Positions 10,011-22,458 are shown, numbered from the stretch's first letter. The stretch is 64,000 nt of DNA from Coleophoma eucalyptorum (GCA_026120035.1 JALRME010000044.1:124001-188000); one strand, 5' to 3'. Made by a program: numbers and translations. The notes: generated from the sequence alone by a model not told the origin.

Positions 10011-11807
10011 ATGGCTCCAACATCAAAGAGCTCTGCTAGTATATTGCTGTCTGGTCGTCGGGTGAAGCACTCTCGGAATGGCTGTGCTTCCTGCAAGGCG
10101 CGACGAGTTCGCTGCACCGGTACTATCCCTTGCTCACCTGCCAAGTCGTTGCTGAGATGCAATAGAAGAGCGACCGACTTGCGCGAAGTGCCGAACCGAC
10201 GGAAAGGCCTGCGAATATCTTCAGCCCTTGATCTGGCCGGAGGATAGTTCACGGCGAGGGGTCCAACACGGACGTGCAAAACATGCCGATTTTACCTTCG
10301 TGGACCCGACCCCGCCTCGCGATACGATTGAACGAGCACAGTGGAAGCCTTGTCGATTCCATACAAAGCATTTTCTTAATACGGCACCGGAGGATGTGGA
10401 ATACAGGCATATTCAGGCACTGGCACATCGGATTTACCGACGAGCTTTGATTCCAGAACCTCGTTATACTCCGCGTTTGATTGAGCTAGCTGATTCTGAT
10501 GGACTTCTTTTCCAATACTGTGAGTAGTTTCGGCAACTTATGAACCAAGAACTTATTTGATTTCAGATCAGGCCCAAGTCTGTAATAAAATCACGCTGGT
10601 CGATGATACGTCCAATTGTTATCGGCATGTTGCATTACCTTTATCCATGCGACACAAATGTGTAATGCGATCCATTCTGGCCGTCGGAGCCCTGTATCTG
10701 AGCCTTAACCACCCATCTGCCATGAATCAATACTACTATATTGCTTTACACCAGAAGCAAAAAGCCCTGAACGAATTGCGTTGTGAAATTGCTTCCTTGA
10801 CTGAAACCTCCAGCAACCACATACTCGTAACCATGTTGTTGTTATGCCTTTTCGATGTAAGATTTCTGTGCTCGACCCATCGTTCCTAGCTGAAAGAAGT
10901 TCAGATTACAGATAATTGTCAAACTTCATGGCCGACGCACGTGTTAGCAGCATCGAATCTAATCGAGAATGCTACCAGAAGCTCGCTGGAGTCTTCACTT
11001 GTTTCGTTTGTATCTAAGGTCTTCGCAACTCGCGACATAATGGGACGAAGTGCTTGTGGCAAGAGAGCCAAGTTCACGGAAATTGCTTGGAAAAATCCCC
11101 GTGAAGTAAATGCCCACAAGAGATCCAAGATAGCTATTGCTAATAAATCTTCCTGGCAGGTGGACCATACAACAGGTTGTTCGTCTGAGCTATTGACGAT
11201 CGTTTCATCTATCAATGACGTTTCAAGGCAGTTGGTAAGACTTGTTTTCTGCTACCTTGTGGGTTGCAACAGCTAACGAGCTATCAAGACTGCGAACGAA
11301 AGGGAAGAGAATCTGGCATCTCGTATGGATAACCTAGAGATACAGCTCCAAGACCTTGTCCAGGAATTGCCATCCTCAGGCCTAACACCCTCTTCTGCTC
11401 TAGTGCTATCACAAACCTCTTGTCTCATTCATAACGCAGCAAAGATATATTTCTTTACGGTCCTTCGCGCTGCATTGCCATCCACACATCTTATAAGCTA
11501 TCTTGTCATGGAGCAAGTTAACTTAATCAAGAACATGAAGACTTTAGGTCCTGCACATCTGTGGAGTCTATTTGTGACGGCACTTTATGCCTCAGAGGAT
11601 GAGGACAGAATCTTCTTCCTGGAGCAATTTGATGTCTTGAAGGCAGTGTCAGCTACAAGAGGCTCAACACAAGCTGCGCAATCTGTAATAGAGACTGTTT
11701 GGAAGAAACGAGATTTAGATCTGGATGGGGATCGCGTTCTCAGGCCGGGTGTGAGCGACTGGATCAAGTATGTAAGACCTATGAGTGAGGGTTTAAATTT
11801 AGCATGA
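10011..11807 (+). CDS. Zn2Cys6 fungal transcription factor
   Basis: A regulator of 533 residues. Exons: 10011-10119, 10166-10519, 10567-10856, 10905-11234 and 11289-11807. The first intron is only 46 bases and falls inside the zinc cluster; splicing restores six cysteines at residues 25, 28, 35, 42, 45 and 52 with ideal spacing. The rest matches the Fungal_trans_2 type of regulator, with a conserved MRHKCVMRSILAVGALYL helix after the cluster and FVSKVFATRDIMGRS in the middle. Its 3' end faces that of the fructosyl-amino-acid oxidase gene 125 bases away, and the peptide transporter follows, so it may be the local regulator of both. That role is inferred from position. Confidence 0.9.
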
Positions 11808-11931
11808 TCAGTCCTCCGGCTTGGACAAGACTTGAAGTGCTCACCATAATTGTCTACGCAACCGAAAGTAGGTATACTTCAACCCTCACGAATAGATTGA
11901 TTCTTTACTAACCTACAAAGCTGCATAAAGA

Positions 11932-13477
11932 TTAGTCCTTGTCACACAGCCCAACTTCCTTCAGATCTTTGACCACATCGCCCGGTCTCGTCGCGTCTTT
12001 TCTCCAATGTCTTTCCCTCAGCTGCCACTCTTTCCTGGTTCCTCCCTCGTTACCAACCAAGGAGTCAGCGATATAAGACCCAATTGTGGGCAAGAATTTG
12101 AAGGCGTGCCCACTATCTCCAGTCCCGAGGAGTAGTTCCGGATAAATATCATGTCTCGATATCAAGAAATGCTGATCAGCGGTATCGGTACACCAACATA
12201 TTCTGGCTCCTAGCAAAGGACGGCCAGCGAACTGTGGAAGAATGGTATTGATGAACTTGTTGATTGCGTCTTCGGCTTCTGCTGGAATGCCATCTTCAGG
12301 ATGATCGCTGGCGTATCGTGGTACGGAATATGAAGTTCCATCTGGGTTGAAAGCTGTCTTGGATTGGTATCCCTGAGTTGCGTTACATATCTTTAGCCAT
12401 CTTGTTTTGGGATCCGGCTCAAAGAAGAAACCGAGTTCATGATTGTCCACCACTGGCATGTTTCGGTATTCCTCGACCTCGGTTTCTGTCAGCTCGATAT
12501 GGGCTAATGTCCAACATTTCGACCAAAGGTGCTTAGATAGCTCAGGTAGAAGAGCTGGTGAAGCAGCACCTGTACAGAGGATATACTGGCTTGCCTTGAT
12601 AGTACTACCTGAAGCGACTTTGATTCCATTCAGCGTTTTATCAGAGACATCCAAACTTGTCATAGTTCCTTGGGTCCCAGATATGAATCTGACACCCAAT
12701 CTCTGCGCCTGCAAAATTAAATGAATATTGTTTCTGCCAAAAGTTTTGAATTGCGTACCTCATCTCCAAGCAGCTTCATGGCATCATGGGCATGGACCCA
12801 ACCCGCTTGTTTGTTCCAGAGCCCTTTCCAATTCGATATGTCCCGAGCACTCTTCAGTTGAGGCACATATCGAATCAAGTCTTCTGGAGTGTCGACAAAG
12901 TCTACTCCGGCAATCCCATTATTGTTTTTCAGATTCTCGTAGGACTTTCGAAGATGCTCGCTCGCATCCTTATCTCCACAAGTCGTCACGAGCCAGCCTA
13001 AAACATCTTACATTGGATGTTCCCGTTGCAAAATTTTAAGATACTCACCAGTCTCGTGGAATACATCTTTCCAGAATGGCTCCCTCCATACTGCTATAGC
13101 TTCCAATGCTACTCAATTGTCAAACACCATGATTACTTGCACAGTATGGTCGAACCTACCCATTTGTGCATATAGAGGCTCATCATATTCTGTTCGGATA
13201 ATCTTATTCAAGTCATAACCCGCACTGTCCAGACTTGGGTCTAAAACATGCATATAGTCAGTTTGAGTTCGAGTTGATGCCCAATTTGACGTACACGGAT
13301 GTTTGTCGATACACGTAATATTGGTGTATCCTCTCTTGGCCAAATGATAAGCGGTGCTGATGCCAAATGTACCGCTGCACGAAGGAATTATGTCAATAAG
13401 TCTAGATCCAGCAGTGTGAAGCAGAGCAAATGATCGTACCTGCCAATGATGAGTATTGATTCGTCAAGTGCCGCCAT
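11932..13477 (-). CDS. Fructosyl-amino-acid oxidase-like FAD oxidoreductase (amadoriase family)
   Basis: An FAD enzyme of the DAO/sarcosine-oxidase superfamily, 424 residues. The family oxidises Amadori products, splitting fructosyl amino acids or peptides into glucosone, free amine and hydrogen peroxide. Exons on the minus strand: 13440-13477, 13295-13374, 13160-13240, 13050-13108 (or 13049-13108, which keeps the frame), 12759-12997 and 11932-12708. The start gives MAALDESILIIGSGTFGIS, the FAD dinucleotide motif. Amadoriase hallmarks follow: SAGYDLNKIIR, GFFFEPD, ARICWCTDTAD and GTGDSGHAFKFLP. Cys337 in RICWC is the expected covalent FAD anchor by analogy. The 54-base second intron has no stop. 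It is divergent from the OPT transporter. Sarcosine or pipecolate oxidase is less likely given these motifs. Confidence 0.88.
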
Positions 13478-14240
13478 GATTTCAATTATAATTGGCAAAA
13501 CTTCAAACGGCCTGTTGTACAAAATTTTCAACAGTGCGATTTAACACTCTTTAGGAGAACGCAACAGTGGAGCAAGCACGAGGATACAAAATCAGATGAT
13601 TGGCATCAGATGACTGGCCGGGTTGACCTTCAGAGTTTGAGACGATAATCCTAGTTAGAGTGCTACTTGCATCCGTGCGGACTCAATGGTGGGATCTTGT
13701 GATGGTACATGAAGGTAGTAGATAATGCACAGAAAATCCTGCCCTCAACATTCGGTGTTTATCGGCGGGAACATTAGGTTTTCCAAAAGTGGGATATGCA
13801 ACTCTGTCGGGTCGACCTTCACTCATGCAAGAATGATACTATTTCTAGCATGTACAGGCTCTTTTGTTCCCCCCCATTGTTCACACACAGACCTTGTTTT
13901 CAACCTTCGTAGTTCTAGCTTCCCGCTCCTGTCCAAATCCAGATACTGCTATTCCCCACCTTTCATGTACCTTGTAGCCTCTCAAAGCTTAACATGGACT
14001 TTCTGTTTGTTATTCAGCAAGTATACTAAGTGACCAATACATTCCGGTATCTGGCCTTCGGGACTTGACCGTATCTTCACTCCCTGCGTGCATTATCAAG
14101 AGAAGAGATTACAGAGATAAGTTCAATGCCATAATGCGTCTGGACTGTAAGCCTATATATACCCTGAAGTACACGTATTGCATCAAGAATCAGTAGCACT
14201 CTCACTTCTCTATCTCCAAATTTCTTACAGTTGCTTCCTA
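13478..14240. promoter_or_regulatory. Divergent promoter between amadoriase-like oxidase and OPT transporter
   Basis: A 763-base interval shared by two divergent genes. It holds CGG triplets in several arrangements, including a direct CGG-N7-CGG at 13753-13765 and an everted CCG-N2-CGG near 13674. A TATA-like box precedes the transporter. Binding by the local Zn2Cys6 protein is only a possibility. Confidence 0.45.
14154..14161 (+). promoter_or_regulatory. TATA-like box of OPT transporter gene
   Basis: TATATATA lies 87 bases before the chosen ATG at 14241. Confidence 0.45.
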
Positions 14241-17200
14241 ATGAAATCCGAATCGTCTCTCGGTGATGTCGTGGTGGTTAACTCTAACCCTGACGATAGT
14301 CTAAACGATGATGACGCTGTGGCCAAGACAGGTCGACTAACTGTTGACGAGGGAACTGAACTAGCAATAGGAACCATCGATCAGGAATTCACAGTCGAGT
14401 CCGACAACTCTCCATATCCCGAGGTTCGAGCCAATGTTTCTAATAATGATGATGTTGAGCTTCCTGTCAACACAGTACGGATGTGGTTTCTCGGTATCGT
14501 ATTTACCATTGTAGGCCGACAGTTCATTACTTTGAGATCATTTTTATAATCTTTTGCAAAATTAACAGAACTATAGTTGGGATCGGGAATCAACCAATTC
14601 TTTTCTATGCGTTATCCAAGTGTTACGATCACCTCGCTTGTAGCCCAATTGCTGAGCTTTCCCCTCGGCTGTTTCCTTGCCCACGCCTTACCGGTCAAGA
14701 CGTTCAAGGTTTTCGGCCGCTGGAATTTCGTTCTCAATCCTGATACGCATTTCAATACCAAAGAACATGCCGTTATTACTATCATGTCAAATTTGAGTTT
14801 TGGGGCTTCTTGGGTATGACAGACACCCTGAAGCAACCTTCAAGGAGTGCTTTTGTGAGAAAGAAGAGACTGATATCATTAGGCCACCGATATCATTCAA
14901 GCGCAGAAAGTATTCTACGGGCTGAATACCCCAGTTGGATACCAGATCTTGCTTGCATTGACGATGCAGCTCTTTGGTCTGGGATTGGCTGGCATGTCTT
15001 ACAAGTATATTGTCGAGCCTCCTCAGATGGTGCAGTCAATTTCCAAAATACGCGGGATTCCAAACTAACTCAGCTGCACAGATTTGGCCGGCCACTCTTG
15101 CAAACGCTGCTCTTTTTGATACCTTACACAGCCGCATCAATGTTGAAGCGGATGGCTGGAAGATCACTAGATATCGCTTTTTCATGTATGTATTCTGTGG
15201 AGGCTTCATTTGGTACTGGTTTCCCGGCTTCATCTTTACAGCGTTGTCGACCTTTGCATTCATCTGCTGGGCTGCTCCAAGTAAGTACATTAATAAGAGT
15301 TATAAATTCTCAGTTGACGGATGGGTGATAGAAAATATCGTTGTGAACAATCTATTTGGAATGTCCACTGGACTCGGGCTCATGCCTACCACTTTCGACT
15401 GGAGTCAGATAGCTTACAATGGATCGCCTTTGGTGGTACCATTTTGGGCCCAAGCTAACGTCTTTGCGGGATGGGCGTTCTTCTTTGCTTTGGTCGCGCC
15501 AATTGTCTATTACACTGATACCTGGTTAGTGCAGGAATCGAGTGTGGCCCCGTCCCGTGGCTAACAAGAATTCAGGTATACGTCGTATCTCCCTCTCTCG
15601 GGATCAGACAGCTATGATAATACTGCTAGTGTCTATAATGTGACCAAAGTTGTTGACGCCAACGGCAGTTTTATGGCTGATGCTTATGAAGCATATAGTC
15701 CTATCTTCATGCCTGCCACTTTCGCTATAGGCTATGGTATATCTTTTGCTGTAATGTCGTGTCTACCAGTACATGTTTATCTGTACCACTTCGATGACAT
15801 CAAGCAGGCTCTCATGAACAAGAATAGAAAGGATATTCATGCAAGACTCATGACCAACTATAAGGACCTTCCATGGTGGGTGTACCCTGCAATGACCGTA
15901 AGTTATAAGCCATATGGTATGCAAGTATGGGTACTGATGAGTATTACCAGATTATCATAATAGTGCTAGCAATAGTAGTCCAAGAGGTTTGGCATACCGA
16001 TATGCCTGTCTGGGGCGTTGTACTAGCCTTTGCAATGGCTTCATTCTATGTTATTCCTGTTGGCACCGTCTTCGCCGTTGCAAACTTGAACAGTAACGTC
16101 CTCACTGTCCTTGGAGAAATCATATCTGGGTACCTGATTCCGGGCAAGCCGATTGTCATGCTTATTTTCAAGGCAAGTGATGGAGATTATCATAACAGCG
16201 TATCTGAAACCTCTTCTAACATGTTCAACAGTTCTATGCGTATACAGGGCTGAGTCAAGCTATGAATTACTGCTCTGATATGAAGGTTTCTCAACTACTG
16301 GCTAAGGTGAAGTTTCTATGCTAACATTTTTAGCTCGGGCTATACATGAAGATTCCCCGTCGTACTTTGTTCGCAGCTCAATTGACAGCATGTATACTTG
16401 GAAGTCTAACTCAAAGTAAGAACTTTCCACTTGTGGCTTCTTTTCTAACTGAGAGTTTTTAGACGGTGTTCTTCTCTGGATGTTAGGCCATATCGAAGAT
16501 ATATGCGATCAAGATCAGCCAAATGGATACACGTGCCCTCAAGGACGAGTAAATTTCACGAGTTCCATCATTTGGGGAGGTATGCTATTCATGAATTCTA
16601 ATTTCAGCCCTATTTATAAGTTTCTGAATACTAGACTGACATTCTCTCGTTAAGCCATTGGACCAGCTCGTCTATATAGCATTGGAAAACAATACTCCGG
16701 TCTTCTCCATCTTTTTTGGATTGGTGCTCTTCTACCTGTGATAACATTTCACCTCAAAAAATACTTGCCTAACAACAGATTCTTGAACGCAATTCATTGG
16801 CCTTTATTCTTCGCTGGAACGGGCAATCTACCTCCTGCAGTAAGTACAACTTTTCACTTTAACTTTACATTCAAGGCTCTAGATGGGCTTGATACTGACC
16901 ATTAATATAGACGGGCGTCAATTATACCACAGCATTTGTAGTCAGTCTCATATTCAACAAGATTATCAAATCTCGATATAAGCATTGGTGTAAGTTGGAT
17001 TTCCATGCTCGGTCCTCATCGCTCATTTCACTTCTGGTGAATACACTTGCAAAAAATTTCTGACCTATGCACAGGGGCGAAATACAACTACATCTTGTCA
17101 GCGAGCTTGGACTCTGGTGTTGCAGTCTCAGCCATTGTGATTTTCTTCACAGTCATATTCCCAGGCGCAGAATTGAACTGGTGGGGTAATAATGTTAGTT

Positions 17201-17277
17201 CGACAACAGTTGACGGGATGGGTACGCCATGGAGGTCCTTGGCCACAAATGAAACCTTCGGACCCAAAACTTGGTGA
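14241..17277 (+). CDS. OPT-family oligopeptide transporter
   Basis: A polytopic plasma-membrane proton-coupled transporter of 769 residues that imports small peptides in characterised fungi. Thirteen exons: 14241-14510, 14577-14813, 14883-15029, 15082-15280, 15332-15524, 15576-15897, 15951-16172, 16232-16285, 16334-16415, 16463-16579, 16655-16839, 16911-16989 and 17075-17277; the spliced length divides by three. An acidic cytosolic N-terminus is followed by the OPT motif GSGINQFFSMRYPSV and later FWIGALLPV, GTGNLPPATGVNYT and KYNYILSASLDSG, all typical. The intron at 16173-16231 starts with GC rather than GT (AAG|GCAAGT). The ATG at 14241 is preferred over one at 14178 because the latter adds a non-family leader. 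Its divergent partner is the amadoriase-like oxidase. Confidence 0.92.
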
Positions 17278-17814
17278 TCGAAGCCCGCAGTGGGAGAGAT
17301 TATGGTTAACTCTTAGTTTATAGGAAGCAATACTAGAGTCTACAACCTTCACAGCAGATATATATTTCTAACTTACATTCTCATAAGTAACCTGTTGATA
17401 TAACCCCAAGCGAAATGATTACATTATGCAAAAGCTTAAAGGCGGCAGGTTGAAGTAATTTTAGGGCTCACCTAATGAAAAGGCTTGGGTTTATGGGTTC
17501 TATTTGTATTGATAGCAAATAGAATATCTCTCTCAAATTGAAAAATGGAGAGATGCTCGTAATTGCCAGCAATCGGGAATAAACCACCCTTAAGACCGAA
17601 CCTCCCCTCAGCAGGGGCGAAACTCACCGCGGGTTAAATCCGATCTTTCTTCCCACACAAGATCTCAATGAGATCACATTAAACAGAAGCTACAATTATC
17701 TGTGCAACGTAAAAATACTCCTTTGAATTAGTGCCTGAATTCTCCAAAGACCAATCCAAGCCAGATCACGGAACTTCATTTCGATTTCGAACTCATCCTT
17801 TATTCCAAGGAGCC
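17278..17814. other. Intergenic region
   Basis: About 540 bases between the transporter and the NTF2-like gene. Nothing recognised beyond presumed 3' and 5' flanks. Confidence 0.5.
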
Positions 17815-18369
17815 ATGACAACCATGAAAGTTGATCCATCCGCCTCCGCGAGAGAAATGACAGCGCTCATCTTCATCAACACGTTTGCGACTTTCTCTAC
17901 CGAAGATTGCCTTATGGTCCGGAGCCCAAACTGCACGCAACAGTTCGCGCCGCACTCTATTGCCCCGCCTACCATGTCTAATTCTGCCTTTGCTGCCCAC
18001 CTTGCCCATTTGGGCGACGTAATGGCTTCTTTTCCTCTAACAGTCAAGGAGATGATTGATAACCCCACGGCCAACCAGGTCCTGATTTGGGCAACTGCAT
18101 CCCCTGTCTGGCTACCGAGCATTACTGGTGGCGTGGGAGCGGTTAGCGAGGGAAGGGAGGAGACTGATTGGAGCTATACCGGCGAGTATATGTTTCTACT
18201 TAGCTTTGAGGATGGAGAGACGGGGGAAGATGGGAAAGGGGGTAAATTGAAGAGGCTGGAACGTATCATTGAGTTTGTAGATAGTAAAGGGACAATGAAG
18301 CTATATGGTTTGATGCAGAAAGCGAGAGGGATTATGCAGGCTCTTGAGGGGAAGAAGGAAGGCGCTTGA
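17815..18369 (+). CDS. SnoaL/NTF2-like protein of unknown function
   Basis: An intronless gene for about 184 residues starting at the first ATG (MTTMKVDPSASAREM); the frame is open upstream only from a GTG. The arrangement suggests the NTF2/SnoaL-like fold: an N-terminal helix, a segment ending WATASPVW, then GEYMFLLSFEDG, and a final strand with LERIIEFVDS followed by a helix. Such proteins can be small-molecule isomerases, cyclases or binding proteins; no catalytic residues could be assigned. A Gly-Glu-Lys-rich loop separates the last two strands. It is convergent with the GH16 gene. The fold is an inference from pattern. Confidence 0.6.
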   Translation: MTTMKVDPSASAREMTALIFINTFATFSTEDCLMVRSPNCTQQFAPHSIAPPTMSNSAFAAHLAHLGDVMASFPLTVKEMIDNPTANQVLIWATASPVWLPSITGGVGAVSEGREETDWSYTGEYMFLLSFEDGETGEDGKGGKLKRLERIIEFVDSKGTMKLYGLMQKARGIMQALEGKKEGA

Positions 18370-18852
18370 TGTGTGTGAGAGATTGAGATACTGGGCTAGA
18401 ATATTGATCATGGAGATGAAATATCAGACAGGTGCCAAAGATTTTCAAAGTGGCTTTGATAGCGATTTAATTGGCGGTGACTTATTTCCAGTGGAAATAG
18501 CACTAATATTCACCTGAGGTCAGGCTACTAGTTTTTTCTTTCTTTAACTTAAGGAAAATGAAATCCTAGATAGTTTCGCGTAATCGAGGTTCTTCGAACA
18601 ATATCCAGAAACAGACATTCGAACCTCTGAAACTAGGCGTTTGTGGCTGTCCAATGCCATAAAACCCGGAAACCGGGTCGAACTACATCTAGTACGGGGT
18701 ATCTCAATCTTGGATATCTTCAGTGTTCCGTATACTATACTGAAGCTTTCCATATAATACCCAGACGAACCCTGTAGCGATTAATTGTTGATATTGCAAA
18801 TGCCATCCCCATACTTGACGGTGGATATCCATGTTGCATAAGCTGAAAGCTC
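18370..18852. other. Intergenic region between convergent genes
   Basis: Around 480 bases between the 3' ends of the NTF2-like and GH16 genes. A 69-codon open frame on the minus strand at 18544-18753 has no recognisable domain. Confidence 0.45.
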
Positions 18853-19707
18853 TCATGGGTTATAGCTGTACGCGGAGAAATTCTTCAACGCAAAAGTTGT
18901 GTCTGCACATTATTAGAACATCCTCAGACCATCGGTTAAGAGTATGTACCTGTTGTTGGGCCTGGTGAACCGGAAGAGCCTTCCATCTGCAAGTCCATAA
19001 TCAACCAAAATGGCTGACCAACCATCCCCTGTCCTGTTTGCGTTGCCTGCAAAACCCCATCAAGGTAGAAAGTAGTGACTACATCGGTTCCATCCGAATC
19101 TTTCACATCCATTTTGAACGTGTGGAAACTCGAAGCGGAGGAGTATGTAACGTCCTTCGTGATCCAAACATCGTCTAATCCAAGACTGTTAAACGAGACC
19201 AGGCCATCGCCTTTCCACTCTGCAAGATCAATCTCCGGTGGCCATGAGTCCGCACCCGACATCCAGAATGCCGGCCATGTGCCTTGCGTGGTCGAGGCAA
19301 GAAATTCGCCGTTGAACTCGTACCCACCGCCCGTGGCTACGGTGAAGTACTCCTTGGCGTAGATTGTTCCAGAGAGGTAGTTGATGGCAATACCGCCGCT
19401 TGTTGCTGGCTGTCCCGTGACACTGATCAGGTTCCAAGTCAGTATTTCACTTTCCATTTTCGAGTAATGGGGGTACGAACGGTGTTGCCGTAAGTGTCAC
19501 TTGTCCCCCGCTCACGGCGACCTGGGAACTGTTCATGCGCGCCGCTCCATTGTGATCTGTTCCCCAAGGATAATCATAGGACCAATAAGTGTTAAAAGCC
19601 GACACTGAATCAAACGAAGTGGTCGGGATTTTATATCCATCTCTGGGCACGATCGGATTGGCCGAAGCGAGACATGACAGCAAAGCGGAGACTAAGAAGA
19701 AAGACAT
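18853..19707 (-). CDS. Secreted glycoside hydrolase family 16 protein
   Basis: A small secreted beta-glucanase-like protein of 249 residues. Exons on the minus strand: 19481-19707, 18950-19422 and 18853-18902. It begins with a signal peptide (MSFFLVSALLSCLASANP). The GH16 catalytic signature ExDxxE is intact as EIDLAE, with Glu139 as expected nucleophile, Asp141, and Glu144 as acid/base. The first intron uses a GTTCGT donor and rejoins TLTATPVTGQPATSGG. The third exon supplies the final strand, DTTFALKNFSAYSYNP. GH16 members act on beta-1,3 or mixed-linkage glucans, galactans or cell-wall cross-links; the exact substrate cannot be read here. No GPI-anchor signal is seen. Confidence 0.9.
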
Positions 19708-20763
19708 GGCAACAGAATCTTGGGGGTTGTGAATAAGCTTGAAAGAAGAGTAGAGTTGGGACGAACCAAGTCTTGATCAGTATAAGTACCTCAACCCCCG
19801 GATTTGTTTCCGGCTGGCGTGTGATGCATTCTTAATTTATTTGACGTTTGTTCTTGAAACAACCCTGGGAATGCATTGGGGGACTGTTTTACTCGGTCCG
19901 TTGCGGGCCGTGCGAGTCGGGCACTTTTCAAGGGTTGCCATTTACTGCGACTATATTCACAAGCCTGTGTAGCGTACGGGTATACTGCGAAATCTAGTAA
20001 CTGCATACTTTTCACTAGTGGCCAGATGCCTTGAATGCAGTGATTTTATGGGAAATCTGTAAACTAATTGCTAGGGTGTACACCACTGAAAGATATAAAT
20101 CTGGTTAAGGAGAACTTGAGAGATGGGATTCGGGTGTTGGTAGGAAAAGAGGGTCCCTAAAGTTGAAACGCCCGCTTTCGTCATAATAAACCGACATATA
20201 GGTAGATCATAGATAACTTAGCATACTTCGTAGAAATGCCAAAAACCAGGCATCGCGAATCATCGAGTTCGGGCTGAATACCCTTGCGACTCTATGCAGA
20301 AATAATAGCCCAAAAAGGCATCTGCAACTTTTTGAGCAGCCCTTTTTAGAAGCTCAAATGTGTGGATGGAGAATCATTACTGGCATGTGGACATTCTTCT
20401 CTGGTAAGTCGGTTAACAAGGAAGGAAATCTGGTCTGTTGTCCGTGTTTTGAAACTACATATTGCTGGGATGGACACTCCAGGGGTTTCATATACAAATG
20501 AGGCCATGAAAAATAGGCCATTTTAACCATTAAACTCAATCCCGGCTGGCACCACACCTCTCGTTCGACCTTCTCATATGCGCTCTTCGTTCGTTGTGAG
20601 CATCCTGACAAATTTGCCCTCGCATAAATTTCAAGTGCCGCGTGATAAAGTTTGAACATCACCCATCGGAAATACTTGGCGACATGTTGATCTTCTCCCA
20701 ATTGTGTTTGCAGCAGATGATGTGCAAATTAACCGGTGTGTTAAATTCGAACAGAATTGCCTT
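19708..20763. other. Intergenic region between GH16 and carboxylesterase genes
   Basis: About 1 kb. It should hold the GH16 promoter and the 3' flank of the esterase gene. An open frame of 115 codons at 20354-20701 on the minus strand has an ATG but no recognised domain or convincing composition, so it is not called. Confidence 0.45.
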
Positions 20764-22458
20764 TCAGCTTCGGGTCTCTTCCCCGAAGAAAACTTCCGAA
20801 AGTTTGAGTAAGTCGGACCACCGGTCATCTTTCTGGATCTCAATGCTCCCTTCCGGTGTCATTACCTTAAACTCGTCAATGCTCTTAGTGCCATATTCAT
20901 AGCCATTCTCGCCATTCACAAATGCAACCAGATCACGGATCCAGCGCTCCATCAGTACCCGCTCGTTATCGGTGGGACCATGCATGATCGAAAAACTACC
21001 ACAATTATAACATTAGTCTTCTGTGCAGGTCTCAATATCAATCATCAGGGTGACGTACTTCCAAAGTGGTTTGTCCATAGCATGTGCAACGCCGAAGCTG
21101 CTTGGTGCGATTTTGTCGGTGATGAATGATAGTCGGTAAGAAATACGGTACCGCCAGATAGCATCGAGAGACACACCGTGCTCGAAAAGACTATTGGCAA
21201 GGAAGCGCGATGGTGCGCGTACCTGTCCATCCGAAATGATCCTACCATATAACGATACCCAATCTTCTCGCTGGCCCGATTTAGGCAATTCATAGTGCTT
21301 CAAGATACGATCTGTTGTCCCTGGCGCATAATAGTTTGTAACTTGCAAGCGCAACGAATCGACGTTTGCCTCTGGACTATTTGTAGCTGCATATAGGGTC
21401 TCCTCGTTGAGCATTTCGCCAATGAATAACTTCAGCCCACGAGATTGGAACGCACGCGCAAATGCACCGCTGCGATGATAGGACATTATGTCGGGAAGAA
21501 TAAAGGATGAATCGGTGATAGGACGGAAGGTATGGTGTTTGAGCTTCATAATTGCATCGACAAGCTGATTGGTCGAAAGACTTCTCAGAGCAGACATTTT
21601 GCTGGTTGGTGGCAGAGCTGAAAGGTTGAAGAAGCCACATAGTTCATCAAATTGCTCCTGGCAATCGTCAGGTGTCTTAGGCTGTGTGGGAATAGCATTG
21701 GACATCATGACAATTCGCTGGAACTTTGGGGGTTTTGCTTGCGCAGCCGGATTCTGAAACTCAAAGAGAGTATGCGCATGAACAGCATAAGCTCCAGCAC
21801 TTCTACCAGCAAGTGTCACATTCTCAGCATCACCGCCAAAGCTGGAGATATTTTGGTGCACCCATTCAATGGCCAGCCTTTGGTCCCACAAACCATAGTT
21901 GCCAACCTCATTCGTCTCTAACTCAGCTTGAAGCTCCTGCCCAGCAAGAAATCCAAACAGATTCAATCTGTAACCAATAGCCACCACAATTGCATTCAAC
22001 TTTCCCGTGCTAATCAGCTCCGTGGGGTCCATGCCCGGTTCGTGAGATGGATCACCCATCTGGAACCAGCCTCCGTGTAACCATAGCATGACCGGCCACT
22101 TTTTGCCATTTTCTGGAGCTTGAACTGGTGTCCAGACATTAAGTCGGAGGCAATCTTCATTATACAGGATGTCGGTTGGAACATGCTTGTTTGCCGAGGT
22201 GTAGTTCAAAGCTTGCGCACATATTGGCCCAAACTCTGTTGCCTCGAATGGAGAATCACTTCCATTTGAGTAAATATGCGAATCCGGTAGCGGACAGGGC
22301 TTTCGCCATCGTCGCTCTCCGGTGGGAGGGAGAGCATATGGAACTCCCGCATAGCGGCGAGCTTTGGAATCGTACTGGACTCCTTTGATTGCACCCTTAC
22401 CATCAGCTAGATTGACGACATGCTCAGTCTCTTTGTATGCAGACAAAGTGTTGCCCAT
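20764..22458 (-). CDS. Type-B carboxylesterase/lipase family protein
   Basis: An alpha/beta-hydrolase of 543 residues that should cleave carboxylic esters. Exons on the minus strand: 21059-22458 and 20764-20995; splicing joins DKPLWNFSIMHGPTDNERV. Family marks include YAGVPYALPPTGERRW, EDCLRLNVW (residues 101-109), the oxyanion-hole HGG at 128-130 and the nucleophile elbow GRSAG with Ser220. The His of the triad probably lies in SFGVAHAMD near the end of exon 1, and an acidic residue in GEMLNEE could complete it. The N-terminus MGNTLSAYKE has no signal peptide, so the enzyme is likely intracellular. MGNTLS could be an N-myristoylation signal (glycine at position 2, serine at 6), which is inference. 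Natural substrate unknown. Confidence 0.9.

Noticed and set aside
20354..20701. A 115-codon minus-strand open frame downstream of the carboxylesterase
   Set aside because: No domain, no neighbouring splice partners, and length is possible by chance.
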